Part shown: piece after piece, positions 1 to 11,112 of the stretch
How the letters are laid out: the number at the start of each line of letters is the position of its first letter
Numbering within the stretch: position 1 is the stretch's first letter
Assembly (NCBI GenBank): GCA_047495785.1
Contig: JBLDXI010000003.1
Span: 930,001-994,000 of the forward strand
Reading direction: 5' to 3'
Source of the DNA: Lepidodermella squamata
Taxonomy: Eukaryota; Gastrotricha
DNA length: 64,000 nt
Notes under the pieces: model-generated
The model's database searches: none
What the model saw: only the letters and a program-made list of their open reading frames with translations
Told to the model about the DNA's origin: nothing
Program-made: the position numbers and the translations under genes

Positions 1-1236
1 TCGAATGAAATCTGCAGGCCATAAGGGGATCAAAAAGTCCTTTTCAGTTGAATTCGCGACGGAATGAGTTTAAGTCACAGTCTTCTTAAATCTCAACCCC
101 TATTTCCCCCGTTTGATGACTTGGAAACCGAGAAAAGCTTCTTTCATGGTATTCGCATTTATAAAGAATGGAATAGGAATTGGATCCCAAATGGTAAAAA
201 ATTGGGTTCCCATGTGGAGAGCGAAACTTCCGTTAATTCCTGCTACTTGGTGTATTATGTTGTATTCCATAAGTACTCCCTACTCCCCATACAGGAATTT
301 TGGCTTACGAACTGAGTATCAGGGAAGTTGAGCGACGTTTAAGACGACGAATCAATAACTAAATAACAAATATTTCATAAAATGGGCGTCTGGCCGGTGG
401 CGGGAGGTTGAGTGTCAACAAAGGTTGATCACGTCGAGCGATATAATGAAAATTACAAAAAGGATGCATCGTGATGACATGTTGAGGAAATTGCATTCGC
501 AAGGCTTGAAAATTCATTTTATCGAGCTGACAAACCAGAAACACTAGACCAGCAGAATGGCTTGTCTGACTTTCCTTTCGTTTCATTTCTTTTCGTTCAC
601 TTGCTTCAAAATACCTTGGCTGTCCCAGCTGGCAATGACAGTATCTGGACATTCAACCCAACTTCAACGATTATGAGCAATTGTAGAATGGGGCCTCCGG
701 TCAATTCGCCAACTGAACTGGCAGAAGAGGCAACTCTGATTGAGTACAACCAAAGCTTTTGGTCGATATCGACGACGTTTCTGAAACATTCACCATTTAT
801 ATAGACATTGGAATTTCCTATATTTGTATGGCATGACACGAGTAAAACGTTTGTATCTGAACGGAGCCGGCCGAGATTTACGAATCTGAACGAGTCGAAG
901 AAGAGTGGGGATGAGTAAATCGAGTACGGCGAGTTCAGAAATAAACGATTTACGAGGGCTGTATCAAAAAATATTAACTTCAAACTAGAAGTTTCTCAGT
1001 AGATCCGGAAATGAGCACCGGCTAAAACACAGAGGCGAACAGTGAAACAGGGGGATATAACCATCAAGAGATCATCACAGCTCGATTAATGCGACCTATC
1101 GTCCTTCGGAAATACTATGTACAGAGTTTTAAGAATGTTTCGCCTATGCCATCAGCCCCAGCGATTACTTCCAGGCTTGATGACGGATTGCGAAATGCAA
1201 TGAGGAGGATTGCAAAACTCAGAACTATTATTTTTA
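1..1236. other. Unassigned left flank
   Basis: I see no gene here that I can support. Open frames on both strands between about 560 and 980 overlap each other, and neither shows a signal peptide with a recognisable domain. The minus-strand frame at 606-983 reads like plausible protein (mixed hydrophobic and polar residues, two cysteines) but has no partner exon that I could place. It could be a decayed exon or chance. Confidence 0.4.
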
Positions 1237-1548
1237 TTATTTTTCACTGCCTTCCATAATTTGCCTCGCGATGATCTTTGCCCAAATGTAGAAGCTAGAC
1301 TGGTTGTTGCAGATGGTTTTCGAGCTGAAAACAGCCAAGCATTTCGCCAGTCGCCGCTCGCGCTCTCTGTCGACCATAAGCTGTACTAGAGCAGTTAGGC
1401 GCTTGCTGTCTTGCTTCGCCAACTCATTGAGCTTGTCGCCAATCAGTTGCCTCAACGTCATTCTCGATTCTTCACTGGCCACGGTTAAGATTCCAATCAG
1501 GGCAAAAGTGATAGAAAATAGCTTGAAAAAATAGAAAGTGTTCAGCAT
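1237..1548 (-). CDS. Small secreted two-cysteine family protein, copy 1
   Basis: A single-exon gene for 103 residues. Residues 1 to about 25 form a signal peptide (start MLNTFYFFKL, then a hydrophobic run ending near VASEES), so the product is probably secreted. The middle is charged and helical (a LNELAKQDSKRLTALVQL stretch). The C-terminal third carries the family signature RRLAKC, AVFSS, ICNNQSSFYIWAK and RQIMEGSE, with its only two mature cysteines eleven residues apart, so one small disulfide loop is possible. I do not recognise the family and assign no function. The start is chosen because it begins the signal peptide and lies 43 bases below a minus-strand TATAAAA. It shares flanking DNA with the minus-strand copies at 5.6 and 9.4 kb, so all three came from one duplicated unit. 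Confidence 0.8.
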   Translation of the reverse strand: MLNTFYFFKLFSITFALIGILTVASEESRMTLRQLIGDKLNELAKQDSKRLTALVQLMVDRERERRLAKCLAVFSSKTICNNQSSFYIWAKIIARQIMEGSEK

Positions 1549-1590
1549 GTTGCTTTCAAGTAGAATGGTGCTGATGGCTACTTGAACTGT

Positions 1591-1597
1591 TTTTATA
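1591..1597 (-). promoter_or_regulatory. TATA box of secreted-family copy 1
   Basis: On the minus strand this reads TATAAAA, 43 bases above the start codon at 1548. The same box sits at the matching place upstream of the 9.4-kb copy, inside an otherwise conserved upstream block. Confidence 0.6.
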
Positions 1598-1882
1598 ACA
1601 CGATTGAAATTTCAGTAAAATTCCAGCCATGATGAGGTACAGGCTCAATTATGTGCGTAGTCACGTCATCCTGTAACAGACGATTAACTATGAACAGGAT
1701 ATCACTATAAACAGGAGTCATTTAACAGGCGTGCGATCACTGACACTACCGATCTGTGGACAACAGGCAATTTGAGTCCCCAATTTTAGATTTTCATCAT
1801 GTCAATTTTCCGATGTTCATCAATCATCAATCATCTAATTATGCAGCAGAAAGTAAATAATCGAATAATATGTCTGTGTTAA

Positions 1883-2660
1883 CCCTTTCATGGCGGAATT
1901 ATTTATCTGCGGTAGAAAAAATATTTGACAGCAGTTTTGGGGGTTTTCAAAGGCCCTGATCACGATTTTGAAATCCGTTTGTCTTTATCTATCACCGTTA
2001 AGGCTGTACAAAAAGTGGCCGAAATCGTCCTATCCGCCCAGCTGATTTCAGTCGATTTTTCGAGCACCCTAATTTCTGTTTCAGGTGTGTTCAGTTTTGG
2101 AATTTTATATTCCAAAATTGCTCCCACGAATGTCCCTAAGATTTTCCCTCATTTATATCACCGAAAACATTCAGAGTGCAAAAGTTTCAGAGGCTCAGCA
2201 TTCAGATCTGAATTCAGCTTTTCCAGTTATTGCTGGCGACAGTTTTTGCAGCACAAAAATCACGCACTCCGCCTGTATGAATCTGGGCGGATAGGACGAA
2301 TTCGGCCGGTTTAATTGAATATCAATGGCGTCGTCATTTTTAATTTCCAACTCGAAAAAATTTGAACAGAGGTCAATGAGACTATGGCGGACACGGAGGT
2401 ATTTTTGTGGGATCAAAAAATGATCGGAAATCTATGCAATTTCAATTTGAAAAAAATCGAAATTTCAATCTCAGGTTGACTATTTTCAAATTGCTGGTAT
2501 GTCCTGACCATGCAAGATAACGGCGTCCTGGTCTCAAAACCTTGTAGACAACATCAAAAAGCAATATTCCTCAAAAGGGCGATCAAGAATTCATCAAATT
2601 CAATTTTCTGCGAATTTTCAAAGTCGAAATTCCGAAATCGTCCTTCCCGCCGTGAAAGGG
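1883..2660. mobile_element. piggyBac-like non-autonomous element (778 bp)
   Basis: The element is bounded by TTAA at 1879-1882 and 2661-2664. Its ends read CCCTTTCATGGCGG on the left and, as reverse complement, CCCTTTCACGGCGG on the right, which is 13 of 14 matching. A TTAA target duplication and CCC termini are typical of piggyBac elements. No transposase frame is present, so this would be a passenger copy moved by an enzyme encoded elsewhere. Confidence 0.7.
2017..2307. repeat. Internal inverted repeat inside the TTAA element
   Basis: Bases 2017-2041 and 2283-2307 are reverse complements at 24 of 25 positions (core GGCGGATAGGACGA). The pair is nested well inside the piggyBac-like element, so it is either a second inserted element or a foldback formed within it. 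Confidence 0.6.
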
Positions 2661-3059
2661 TTAAGAACGTTCGCCCCCAGATTTTCCGTCACAGAAAACC
2701 CTTTTAACCTGTTTAGACCGAGACTCGGCATTTTGAAACTACACGTAATTACAGAATGATAATTGTTCGGACTTGCAAGTCCAAAATGTGCCCGTTCCGC
2801 CAGGAGCGATAATCGAGTTCCAAACTATCGTCAGACCAAGGGATAACTCACTTGAAGCACTCTCGAAAAGCCCCAATGCTATGCATGTTTAAGACGCTAG
2901 TTTATTACTGTTAGGATTCCTTATGACTAGGTTTGGGCTCGCTGGAAGCTTTTAGGCACGCGAATCACCTCTAAAATAACTCACATTTTCAAGTATGCCT
3001 CTAAATAATAGAAAATAGAGTATAATAAAAAATATGTTGGAATCACTGCTTTCTGTATC

Positions 3060-3530
3060 AGGTTTTTTATGAAAGACCCTTCAAGAGGTGGCCGTTCAGT
3101 GATCAGGAGCTAAGTTGAGCTAGCTATGAACTAATTTCTGGCGATGAATCTGGTTTTTTTCGCTTTTCTGCATCTATTTTACCCTGGAGTTCACCTGGGT
3201 TCATTCCAAGCGATTAGGTCACTGTTCAAGTTGCACTGCTGCATTACTCCAAAATGTGTGGTGCAAGATGACTATCACGATCTTTTTCTTCCGGCGTGTC
3301 TTATTTGTCCTTAAAGCTTGCTTTTGATGGCAGTTTCCGGCTTTTGTCAAACTGCTAGACATCAGCCACGGAGGAGGGATCGATGGACTTTTTCGTGCTC
3401 TCGAAGTCATTGAGCATATCAATGTCCTGAAGGAAAGAAAAAATAAGCGCAGAGTGTATCGCCACTCTGCGGTCCGTAGAAATCTGTAATAAAAAAGAAG
3501 CTGTCTACATTTTGGCTAAAGTGCTGGATT
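3060..3530 (+). pseudogene. Decayed relic of the 8.0-kb secreted-family gene
   Basis: Bases 3080-3200 match the upstream region of the gene at 8046 (near 7605-7700), and 3428-3527 match its second exon, including the stretch encoding the cysteine signature (TATCGCCACTCTGCGGTCCG here). The first exon and signal peptide are missing, and the frame has stops (the codon after ICN is TAA). It is a duplicated copy that lost its front end. Confidence 0.65.
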
Positions 3531-3924
3531 TGAATTAGACATTTTGGACATTTTCGTCGAATTTGATTGGCAAACTAGGAGGAGATTGGTAACAGTTTTT
3601 AATTGGCGACGGAAAACAGATGAGTTCAATTGTCACGCTTCGCCGATCAAAGAAGGGGAAAAGGAATTGGAGGAGTGTGTCTAAATGAATTAAAAATTAA
3701 ATTGATAGAATCCTGTACATTAGTAATCAGGCTTCTAGTTCGAACTGCGATTGAACACCTTGAGTGAAAGCGAACTAGACCTCAGAGACAATGATTAAGC
3801 TTCTATTTTTCCTGCCTAGTTAATTGCTAATACGTCATCGCTGTGATTTTCTGTGTCGCATATAGCCGCTAAAAGCTATCACGACATCCTTTTAATTAAT
3901 CATTCATCCTGGTTTTAGTAATTG

Positions 3925-3978
3925 GTCCGATACGCAATGCAACGATCACGCACAATATTAGGGTAGCAAATTAGATTA
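3925..3978 (+). promoter_or_regulatory. Conserved upstream block of secreted-family copy 2
   Basis: This block (GGTCCGAT, then GATCACGCACAATATTAGGG) lies about 80-130 bases above the start codon at 4057. Close versions occur at matching places before the copies at 12406 and 17819. Its conservation over neighbouring non-coding DNA suggests a shared promoter element, although recent duplication could also explain it. Confidence 0.45.
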
Positions 3979-4056
3979 CAGTTAATAAAATGTCGACCCT
4001 CCGTTAAAAGCCTCGGCACAGCGTCAACTTTTAACGTCATTCAACTTCAAATCAAG

Positions 4057-4365
4057 ATGCGAAATATTTACCATTTCCTCAAGCTATTATCCTTCACATT
4101 TTCTTTGATTGGAATCTTAACCGCAGCTAGTGAAGATTCGAGAAAGATAAAATGGAAGATGCTGGGCGAGAAGATAAATTTGTTGGCTGAGAAAGACGGC
4201 TGGCGTTTAACCAATCTACTTCATCGAATGGTCAACCGGGAATGGAGGCGGCGGCTGGAAAAATGCTTGGCTGTTTTCAGCTCGAAAGCCATCTGCAACA
4301 ATCAGTCTAGCTTCTACATTTGGGCGAAGATTATGGCAAGCAAAATTATGGATGGCAGCGAGTAA
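4057..4365 (+). CDS. Small secreted two-cysteine family protein, copy 2
   Basis: A single exon encoding 102 residues. The signal peptide covers residues 1-25 (MRNIYHFLKL start, cleavage likely near TAASED). The charged helical middle differs from copy 1 (LGEKINLLAEKDGWRL), and the C-terminal signature is RRLEKC, AVFSSKAICNNQSSF, YIWAKIMA. It is closest to the copy at 12406: the upstream 300 bases align between the two, including the conserved block and the spacing to the ATG. A possible AATAAA lies about 50 bases after the stop. Function unknown; secretion is inferred from the signal peptide only. Confidence 0.8.
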   Translation: MRNIYHFLKLLSFTFSLIGILTAASEDSRKIKWKMLGEKINLLAEKDGWRLTNLLHRMVNREWRRRLEKCLAVFSSKAICNNQSSFYIWAKIMASKIMDGSE

Positions 4366-5625
4366 TAATTGGATCCCCAAAGATTATACATTTCGATCAC
4401 CATTTGTTCGTTAAAATAAAGTGGGTCCATCTATAATTTGATCTGAGTCATTTTCCCATGCGTCAAATGTATTTCCATCAACTCAAAATCATGAACAACT
4501 ACTTCCTAATGATGACATAGTAATCATATTCTCTTATTTTCTATGGATCTGTGGCCTATTTTGTAGAAGGTGGAGGGTAAAATTAACTGATACAAAGCTG
4601 CCCTTCATGGATCCCATACTAATTCTAAAGGTCAAAGGTCACAGATTAAATCCTGCACGTTATCTCTTTGTCGTTGTTTCCTATTTCCTATAGTAAGTCG
4701 GTAGCAGCTTTAATTCGCCGAAAATGCCGATATTCAACGTTACAGTTGCGACTTGCGACTCCAGTTTATTTGTATAGTTCACAGTATTGGATTTCCGGAC
4801 GACATAAGCTAATTGCGACGTCATCGGGTACAAGGCATAATTTATTCCAGCATCCAGTAAAGAGTTGTGCACGGGCCGGGCCGGGTGTGGGCCTGATTTT
4901 CAATACCCGTCCTCATGTATTTCTTCAAACTGTTTTCAGTATCTATGGCAAAGTAAAACTTTAAGTTATTGCCTTAGCGAAATCGTAATCTTGAATCATA
5001 AATTAGCTGATTTTTCTTAAAAATGAAGTATCTTCCAGGTTTTTGATCAACGCGAAGGAGAAAGCATCGATTTCTTTTACGGGCCGGGCCGGGTTTGGAT
5101 ATATTTACTGACGGTCTTGAGTTCATCCGGGATATTTATCGAATAAAAAGTTTATATTTCTCCTGGTTGATTCATCCGTGCCAACAAAATATTTGGAACT
5201 TCAATCTGCAATCTGCAATCTGCAATCTGCAATTACATATTTAATATGCATTTCGTGAACGAAACGTCAATCAATTTTAATTAGAGTTGCCTCGTTTTAA
5301 TAAGCGCTTTGTCCCTTGATGTATTAGATTATCCAGCATCAGAAAGAGATGCTAGATAATCTAGCCAGAGGGTTGCCGATCACTCCATCCATGAGAAGAA
5401 GATACGTCTTATGGCTCCATCGTGTAACAAAAGTGATAAGAGGTAGATTAGAAGTGTTAAGAGCGGTCATGCGGGATCCACGGCCTCAGCCATCCATTAA
5501 ATAAAAATCGGGACGCCTCAAACATTAAAAAGAGTTTTCGAATTTTACTATTTTATAGCTTATAACACTATCGATTAGTGACAGGCTTGACAACGAATTG
5601 CAACAATTCAGAAAGGTTTGTATCA
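4366..5625. other. Intergenic DNA with small repeats
   Basis: No gene seen. It contains a fourfold tandem of the 7-bp unit CTGCAAT near 5203-5232, a 14-bp-stem hairpin near 5328-5362 (GATTATC..AGCATC arms), and two copies of a CGGGCCGGGCCGGG run near 4874 and 5079. The block around 5250-5340 resembles blocks near 13493 and 20143, so it is part of the duplicated array. Confidence 0.5.
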
Positions 5626-5937
5626 TTATTGTTCACTGCCTTCCATGATTTGCCTCGCGATAATCTTTGCCCATATGTAGAAGCTAGACTGGTAGTTGCA
5701 GATGGCCTTCGAGCTGAAAACAGCCAAGCATTTCGCCAGTCGGCGCGCTCGTTCTTTGCCAGCTATAAGCTGAACAAGAGCAGTTAAACGCTTGCTGCCT
5801 TGCTTAGCCAACTCATTTAGCTTGTAGCCAATAATTTGACTCTTCGTCTTTCTTGATTCTCTACTGGCGACGGCTAAGATTCCAATCAGGGCAAAAATGA
5901 GAAAAAATAGCTTGAATAAATAGGAAGCGTTTAACAT
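5626..5937 (-). CDS. Small secreted two-cysteine family protein, copy 3
   Basis: A single exon encoding 103 residues: signal peptide (MLNASYLFKLFFLIFALIGI), charged middle with LNELAKQGSKRL, then RRLAKC, AVFSSKAICNYQSSFYIWAK and RQIMEGSEQ. The NY in place of NN after the second cysteine is shared with the copy at 16722. Its upstream DNA aligns with that of copies 1 and 5, but the TATA-like stretch is altered here (AGAATTTAGAAG region), so expression may differ. Function unknown. Confidence 0.8.
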   Translation of the reverse strand: MLNASYLFKLFFLIFALIGILAVASRESRKTKSQIIGYKLNELAKQGSKRLTALVQLIAGKERARRLAKCLAVFSSKAICNYQSSFYIWAKIIARQIMEGSEQ

Positions 5938-6239
5938 GTTGCTTCAGAGTGAAATGACGCTGATTGAGATCTGTTTAGAATTTAGAAGTCCCGATTGCAA
6001 TTTCAGCAAAATTCCAGCCTTGATTACATGCTTAATCATGTGCCGTCCCGTCATCGCGTAACAGACCATGAACTAAAAAACAGTATATAATTGCTCTAAA
6101 CAATGACACGATCGTGGACAACGGGAAACGTGAGTATCCAATTTTAGGCTTCCATGTTTCCAATGTTAATGTCACATGTTAGGTGTTCATCCTTCATCAA
6201 TCGTCTATTTAGGCGGCAGAAGGTGAAATCTAATAATTT

Positions 6240-6880
6240 ATCTGTGATATGAACGTTAAACGCCCCCAGACGTCTCTTAATTTTTAGACCAAGTCTCAGC
6301 ATTTTGAAGCTTCGGTTATAATGTACGGGAGTAGAATTATAAGATGAATGATTATGATGTTATATGAACATTAATCGGAAAAACATGTGAGCCCGGATAT
6401 TTAGAAGAAAGCGTGTTAAACGTGATCTGTAGTAGAGGCTGTATTTTCCGAACCCTTGCAATGAGAACAGCACGCTTGTCCGGGAAATTTTTAGAGCGAT
6501 GGACAGAGTTTACGTTAATATGCGGGCATCGCGCTTGATAAGGCGGACATTCCTTTAATGCGGACGCGTACTAATAAGCCCACTCAAATCTAACTATAGA
6601 GCGCGCTGGTCGTAAATAATGGGCCATGTCCTGTCTGCTAAAGGGCCGCTCCAGGGGGCGCCTCGAAATATGGGAGATCGCCCAATGCGGACAACATTTA
6701 TCCGCGACGAATGGTATCCGGATTGTATTACAGGACTTATGTTTAATATAAGCACTCTTGGAGAAACAATCTGCCTCTACGAATACTCCGGTGATGTGCG
6801 CAACTTGTGCTAGTAGAAACGTACAGAGGGTACCTATCTGATTGACCAAGGTGTCCGCCGTTGCGGAGAAACGATTAGTG
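6240..6880. repeat. Duplicated flank unit, copy A
   Basis: This segment pairs with 10040-10620. Shared landmarks in the same order are CGCCCCCAG, then AAGTCTC.GCATTTT, then TAAAGGGCCG, GGTATCTGATTGACCAAG and GTCCGCCGTT. A shorter piece of the same unit occurs near 2665-2740. Each piece lies above a minus-strand family gene, showing that the genes and several hundred bases of flank were copied together. Open frames across it are broken and I call no gene. Confidence 0.6.
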
Positions 6881-7478
6881 TTCGTCTGTCTGGTCGGGTT
6901 CAGTCAAGTGGTCTTCAAGGCTTTTTTCGAATTCGTCGTTATTAACTATGTTGCTTTTAAGAAGTTCTCTCAGATCTTCCGATAAAAATGCAATCATAGA
7001 ACTAGAAAAGCAGGAAACTTACAACTTTTCGCGAGCGTGTTAAATTGAATTTTGGCACGTCGGGAAATTCCGTTTCCCTGCCCACTGTAACTATTGTCTT
7101 TACGCTTGCTATAGCACGTATAGATATGTTAAATAAGCTTCCTTTGACTTGTTCTGCAAAATGAAACATGTTACCGGAAGGAAGACCGAGACGGCTCGAA
7201 GCAGCTATAAGTATGCGAATCGCATCGAAGAAGGAAGACAACGAATTTACAGAAATCAATCTACGTTTTTTCTATGGGCGCAAATGGTCGATTGGAGAAC
7301 CAAGGAAGGCAATCGCTGAATCAATTATTTGTCATATCAAAACGATGACTGGTCTAAACTTTTGTTTCCTCTTACTGTGTTCACTTTTCCTGTCCTAAAT
7401 CTGAACCTGTCCTGAAATTATCTATTGCTTTTTCCTTCAAACATTGTCAAGCTGCCCTCTCTTGGGTGCCATAGCTTC

Positions 7479-7501
7479 TAAATAAATAAATAAATAAATA
7501 A
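7479..7501 (+). repeat. TAAA microsatellite
   Basis: A run of about five to six TAAA units. It has no other visible role. Confidence 0.85.
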
Positions 7502-8045
7502 GTTTCAACTGTTCCCTGAAAATATTGGAAGATGAAGTAAAATAAAAATGCGCCGCTTCATATTTCATAGCAAGCTTGTATGAAATAAAGACACACTGAA
7601 AAAGTGAAGGCCGGTCAGTGATCAGCAGCTAAGTTTAGCTTACTGAACTAATCTCTGGCGCTGAAACGGACCTTTTCGCTTTTCCGCATCTATTTTGAAT
7701 CCTGGAGCGTGTTCATTATGAACGACTAGGCATGAGGTCAAATTACCCATTTCAGTTATTTGGTGCGTCATGTCTAGAGGCGCGCAGTATGACTAGGCTT
7801 ATCCTTCAAGCAGGATGAGACTTCCAGAAATTGACTGGTGCATTACTCCAAACGTGTGACTATCACGACCTTTTTCTTCCGGCGTGTCTTATTTGTCCTC
7901 CAAGCTTGCGTTGACAGCAGTTTCCGGCTGTTGTCAAACAGCTAGACATCAGCCGCGAGGGATGAATCTACCGGCTTCTTGTTGCGTATAGTTTTTAATT
8001 GATCTCTTACCTCTTATCAAGTTCAAATTCTTCGAAAGGACAATC

Positions 8046-8435
8046 ATGATTGTATTATTAGGCCTCTTCATGTTAATTGCCAGCAGTTCAGCTAGCAAGG
8101 ATTTGCGAAAGACAGCTAAGCATCAAGATTCGAAAGAACGGATCAAACTGCATTCAAATGCCATCCGTAAGTCACCGCAAAATGTTCAGCGGAAACTCTA
8201 CTTTTTAATGTCTTTTCTAGCTACAAATTTCCGAGCAATCCTTTTGGCCAACATAAGTTCAGTCATTGAACTGATCAGTCATCTGAAGCAAAGGGAAAAG
8301 AAGCGCAGAATGGCCAAATGTATCGCCACTCTACGGTCCGTGGAAATCTGTACTAACAGAGGAGCTTTCTACATTTGGGCTAAAGTGCTGGCCAACAAAA
8401 TTGTGGATGTGAGCACAACATACAAAAATGTATGA
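8046..8435 (+). CDS. Divergent member of the secreted two-cysteine family
   Basis: Probably two exons: 8046-8166 and 8221-8435, separated by a 54-base GTAAGT...TTCTAG intron. The intron length is a multiple of three and holds no stop, so the unspliced frame also stays open (129 residues rather than 111). The signal peptide is MIVLLGLFMLIASSSAS. The mature part is lysine-rich and ends with the family signature in divergent form: RRMAKC, TLRSVEIC, NRGAFYIWAK, NKIVDVS. An intron at this place and the sequence set it apart from the single-exon copies; the 19.0-kb copy also has an intron just before the helical segment. Relics of this subtype lie at 3.4, 11.1 and 17.3 kb. Function unknown. Confidence 0.7.
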   Translation: MIVLLGLFMLIASSSASKDLRKTAKHQDSKERIKLHSNAIRKSPQNVQRKLYFLMSFLATNFRAILLANISSVIELISHLKQREKKRRMAKCIATLRSVEICTNRGAFYIWAKVLANKIVDVSTTYKNV

Positions 8436-9072
8436 ACAAATTTGTATCATTTTGTTTCGAAAGCGAGACATTGTCGACGTTACTATCAAATTGTATTGGT
8501 GAATATAAATAGATGTACCAGATGCGGTACTAGATGCTGTCCGCTGTCATGCCGCCAATACGCGTCGCCAAATAATGTCTCCACTTCTGCGAGGCGTTCA
8601 AATGCAATTAGGTAGTTATGAAAGATGAAAGATATCGGCAAACGGATGCAAGGAATGCGGACAACTTAGCAGTGGAAAAGGTTTTTCACTTTAACAGAGA
8701 ACCAGCGCTATTGTTTATCGCCGCACTCGGGCCGCCGGGCTCGGGTCTCTGGAATCGGGCTGTCGGCTGTCGGGCTTGGGTCGCTGGACTTGGGTCATCC
8801 TACAACCAATTTATTATATTAACCGTTAACCGACATCAGAAAGTCATGCTGGTAGAGAGTAGAGATAGAGATATAGTGATTTCGCCTAGATATGACGCCC
8901 CGGTGACGTCGATGATCGGTTGCGGATTGAGCTAATCATCATGGCGGATTTTCGGCCATCTAAATGAAAACAAATCCAGGGATATGAGGTAGAGAATGAT
9001 TGCTGATTCGTTCACTGGCGAAGTTTTGCTCAAGGGCGTGAAAAACTCCCATGTTTAAACAGTACTATCATA

Positions 9073-9216
9073 GAGCGAAGTAGGACCGCGAAACTGGTTG
9101 GGATTACAAAAATCGGCATAAGGGTCTCCCTTTGGTCTTTGACTGAGCTCAACTTAGGGACCGTTGGAGCTGGTAGGGATGATCCCTACCATCCCTAGCG
9201 CTACTTCGCTCTCTCG
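9073..9216. repeat. Small palindromic element
   Basis: Short arms AGAGCGAAGTAG at the left and CTACTTCGCTCT at the right enclose about 120 bases. Inside, near 9171-9189, is a GGTAGGGA / TCCCTACC hairpin with a 3-base loop. It may be a tiny foldback MITE; no target duplication was identified. Confidence 0.4.
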
Positions 9217-9412
9217 TACTATCGAAATCCATTATTTCAATGTCGAGCGCTTCGTTTAACCTTCACTGGCGCCAGCGTCAGGCGTACAATGCCTACTGGT
9301 AACCGCAACCGTAATTCAAGTAATTCTAATACTATCGATTAATGGCACTGCCAAGATCGACGAAAGATATGATGAAGGATGTCAATACTCTTCTTCAATT
9401 TTATTATTATTA

Positions 9413-9721
9413 TTATTCACTGCCTTCCATGATTTGCCTCGCGATAATCTTTGCCCAAATGTAGAAGCTAGACTGGTTGTTGCAAATGGTTTTCGAGCTG
9501 AAAACAGCCAAGCATTTCGCCAGTCGCCGCTCTTTCTCTCTGCCGGCCGTAAGATGAACCAGAGCGGTTAAACGTTTGCTGCCTTGCTTAGCCAACTCGT
9601 TTATTTTGTCGCCGATCAGCTGCCTCTTCGTATTTCTCGATTCTTCACTGCCCACGACTAAGATTCCAATGAGGGCAAAAGTGAGAGAAAATAGCTTGAA
9701 TAAATAGGAAGCGTTGAGCAT
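9413..9721 (-). CDS. Small secreted two-cysteine family protein, copy 5
   Basis: A single exon encoding 102 residues, very similar to copies 1 and 3: signal peptide MLNASYLFKLFSLTFALIGI, a helical INELAKQGSKRLTALVHL middle, then RRLAKC, AVFSSKTICNNQSSFYIWAK and RQIMEGSE. A minus-strand TATAAAA lies 40 bases above the start. The final glutamate is followed directly by the stop, and an ATTATT-rich tract follows. Function unknown; the product is likely secreted. Confidence 0.8.
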   Translation of the reverse strand: MLNASYLFKLFSLTFALIGILVVGSEESRNTKRQLIGDKINELAKQGSKRLTALVHLTAGREKERRLAKCLAVFSSKTICNNQSSFYIWAKIIARQIMEGSE

Positions 9722-9760
9722 GTTGCTTCAGAGTGAAATGACGCTGATAATGAGATCTGC

Positions 9761-9767
9761 TTTTATA
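9761..9767 (-). promoter_or_regulatory. TATA box of secreted-family copy 5
   Basis: TATAAAA on the minus strand, 40 bases above the start at 9721, in the same context as the box of copy 1. Confidence 0.6.
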
Positions 9768-10039
9768 ACTCTATTGAAATTTTAGAAAAATTCCAGCCAT
9801 GATGATTACATGCTTAATCATGTCTCGCTATCGCGTAACGGCCCATCAACTAAATAAACAGGAACCATTTAACAGTAGAGCACATTCATTGACACTATAT
9901 TCCTTTGAGAACGGAAAATTTTAGTCGCAAAACTTAGGGTTTTTTTATTGATGTTTATGTCAATTGTTGGGTGTCTATCAAACAGTAGTCATTTAACTAT
10001 AAGTAGGGAAGGGATATCTAATAATTTGTCTGTGATACG

Positions 10040-10620
10040 TATGAACGTTGAACGCCCCCAGGTGTTCCCTAATTATCCGTAAAATGTACGTTTGAACTTT
10101 TAGGCCAAGTCTCGGCATTTTAAGCGATGGATTTGCGAGTTGATTGATAATATCATGAACATCTATAATTGGAGATTCCGAGGGAATCGTGTTAAACTGC
10201 AGTAGAAGCTGTATAATCTAAACCCCGCGAAGCGGACAGCGGGCTTGTCCGGAAAACTTCAATGCGACGGACAGATTTAACATGTGCGTATATTGCGCTT
10301 AATAAGTCCCTTAATGCGGACGCTAACTAGTACGGCTCCTCAAGTCTAACTAATCAAAACAAACAATATATGCGCGTGAAAATTGGCTTGATCCTGCCCG
10401 CTAAAGGGCCGTTTCTCGGGATATAAGCGATCGCCCATTCCGGACATCGTCCCCGTGATCGATGGTGTCCGGATTGTACAGCATCAACTGGACAGTTAGG
10501 TATGCAATCTTGGGTGGCACATAATACAGGAACACAGACAGAAGGTATCTGATTGACCAAGGGGTACAATCAGACGTCCGCCGTTAGAGGGACACGATTA
10601 GGATTTCGGGACGTACATCT
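10040..10620. repeat. Duplicated flank unit, copy B
   Basis: Partner of 6240-6880, with the same order of landmarks (CGCCCCCAG, CTCGGCATTTT, CTAAAGGGCCG, TCCGGATTGTA, GGTATCTGATTGACCAAG). The two differ by many substitutions and small indels, so the duplication is not recent. Confidence 0.6.
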
Positions 10621-11112
10621 ACGTCTGGACTGATTTTAGACGTTCAAGTAGGTTTGCAGTTCAACGTTCGAGGATTATAAGTGATTTTCTTCTCTCTGCT
10701 CAACTATATGCGTTCGATGATGTTCCTCTTATTAATTGCATAGAGGTTAGAGGTTGTCAAACGATGAGGCATCAGGTCACAGGTTCAATTACACATTATA
10801 CTTTGTGCACGGTATGACCAGGCTTATTGTTCAAGCAGGATAGGGCTTCCAGACTAGCACATTTCTCCAAATGTATGATGCAAGATACATCTCACGACCT
10901 TTATCCTATCGGTGTGTTCTATTTCTATTTCTCCTCTATGCTTGCTTTCATGGCAGTTTCCGGCTTTTGTCGAATTGCTAGACAGCAAACAGCAGCCACG
11001 GATAAAGGAATCGATGGACTTCCTTTGCTGTGTGGTCTCTAATTGATAATTATAACCTCGAACAACATTTTTGATCAGATTCCTTCAGTTCAAAACCTTC
11101 AAAGAGACAATC

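Noticed and set aside
606-983. Possible 125-residue minus-strand gene
   Set aside because: It overlaps an equally open plus-strand frame, and no domain, signal peptide or partner exon supports it.
7002-7398. Open frames on both strands
   Set aside because: No family motif, and they lie in duplicated flank DNA with no similar frame in the partner copy.
8618-8935. 105-residue frame with Gly/Pro-rich centre
   Set aside because: The centre follows a GC-rich simple repeat (variations on CGGGCTCGGGT), so the frame is likely a composition artefact.
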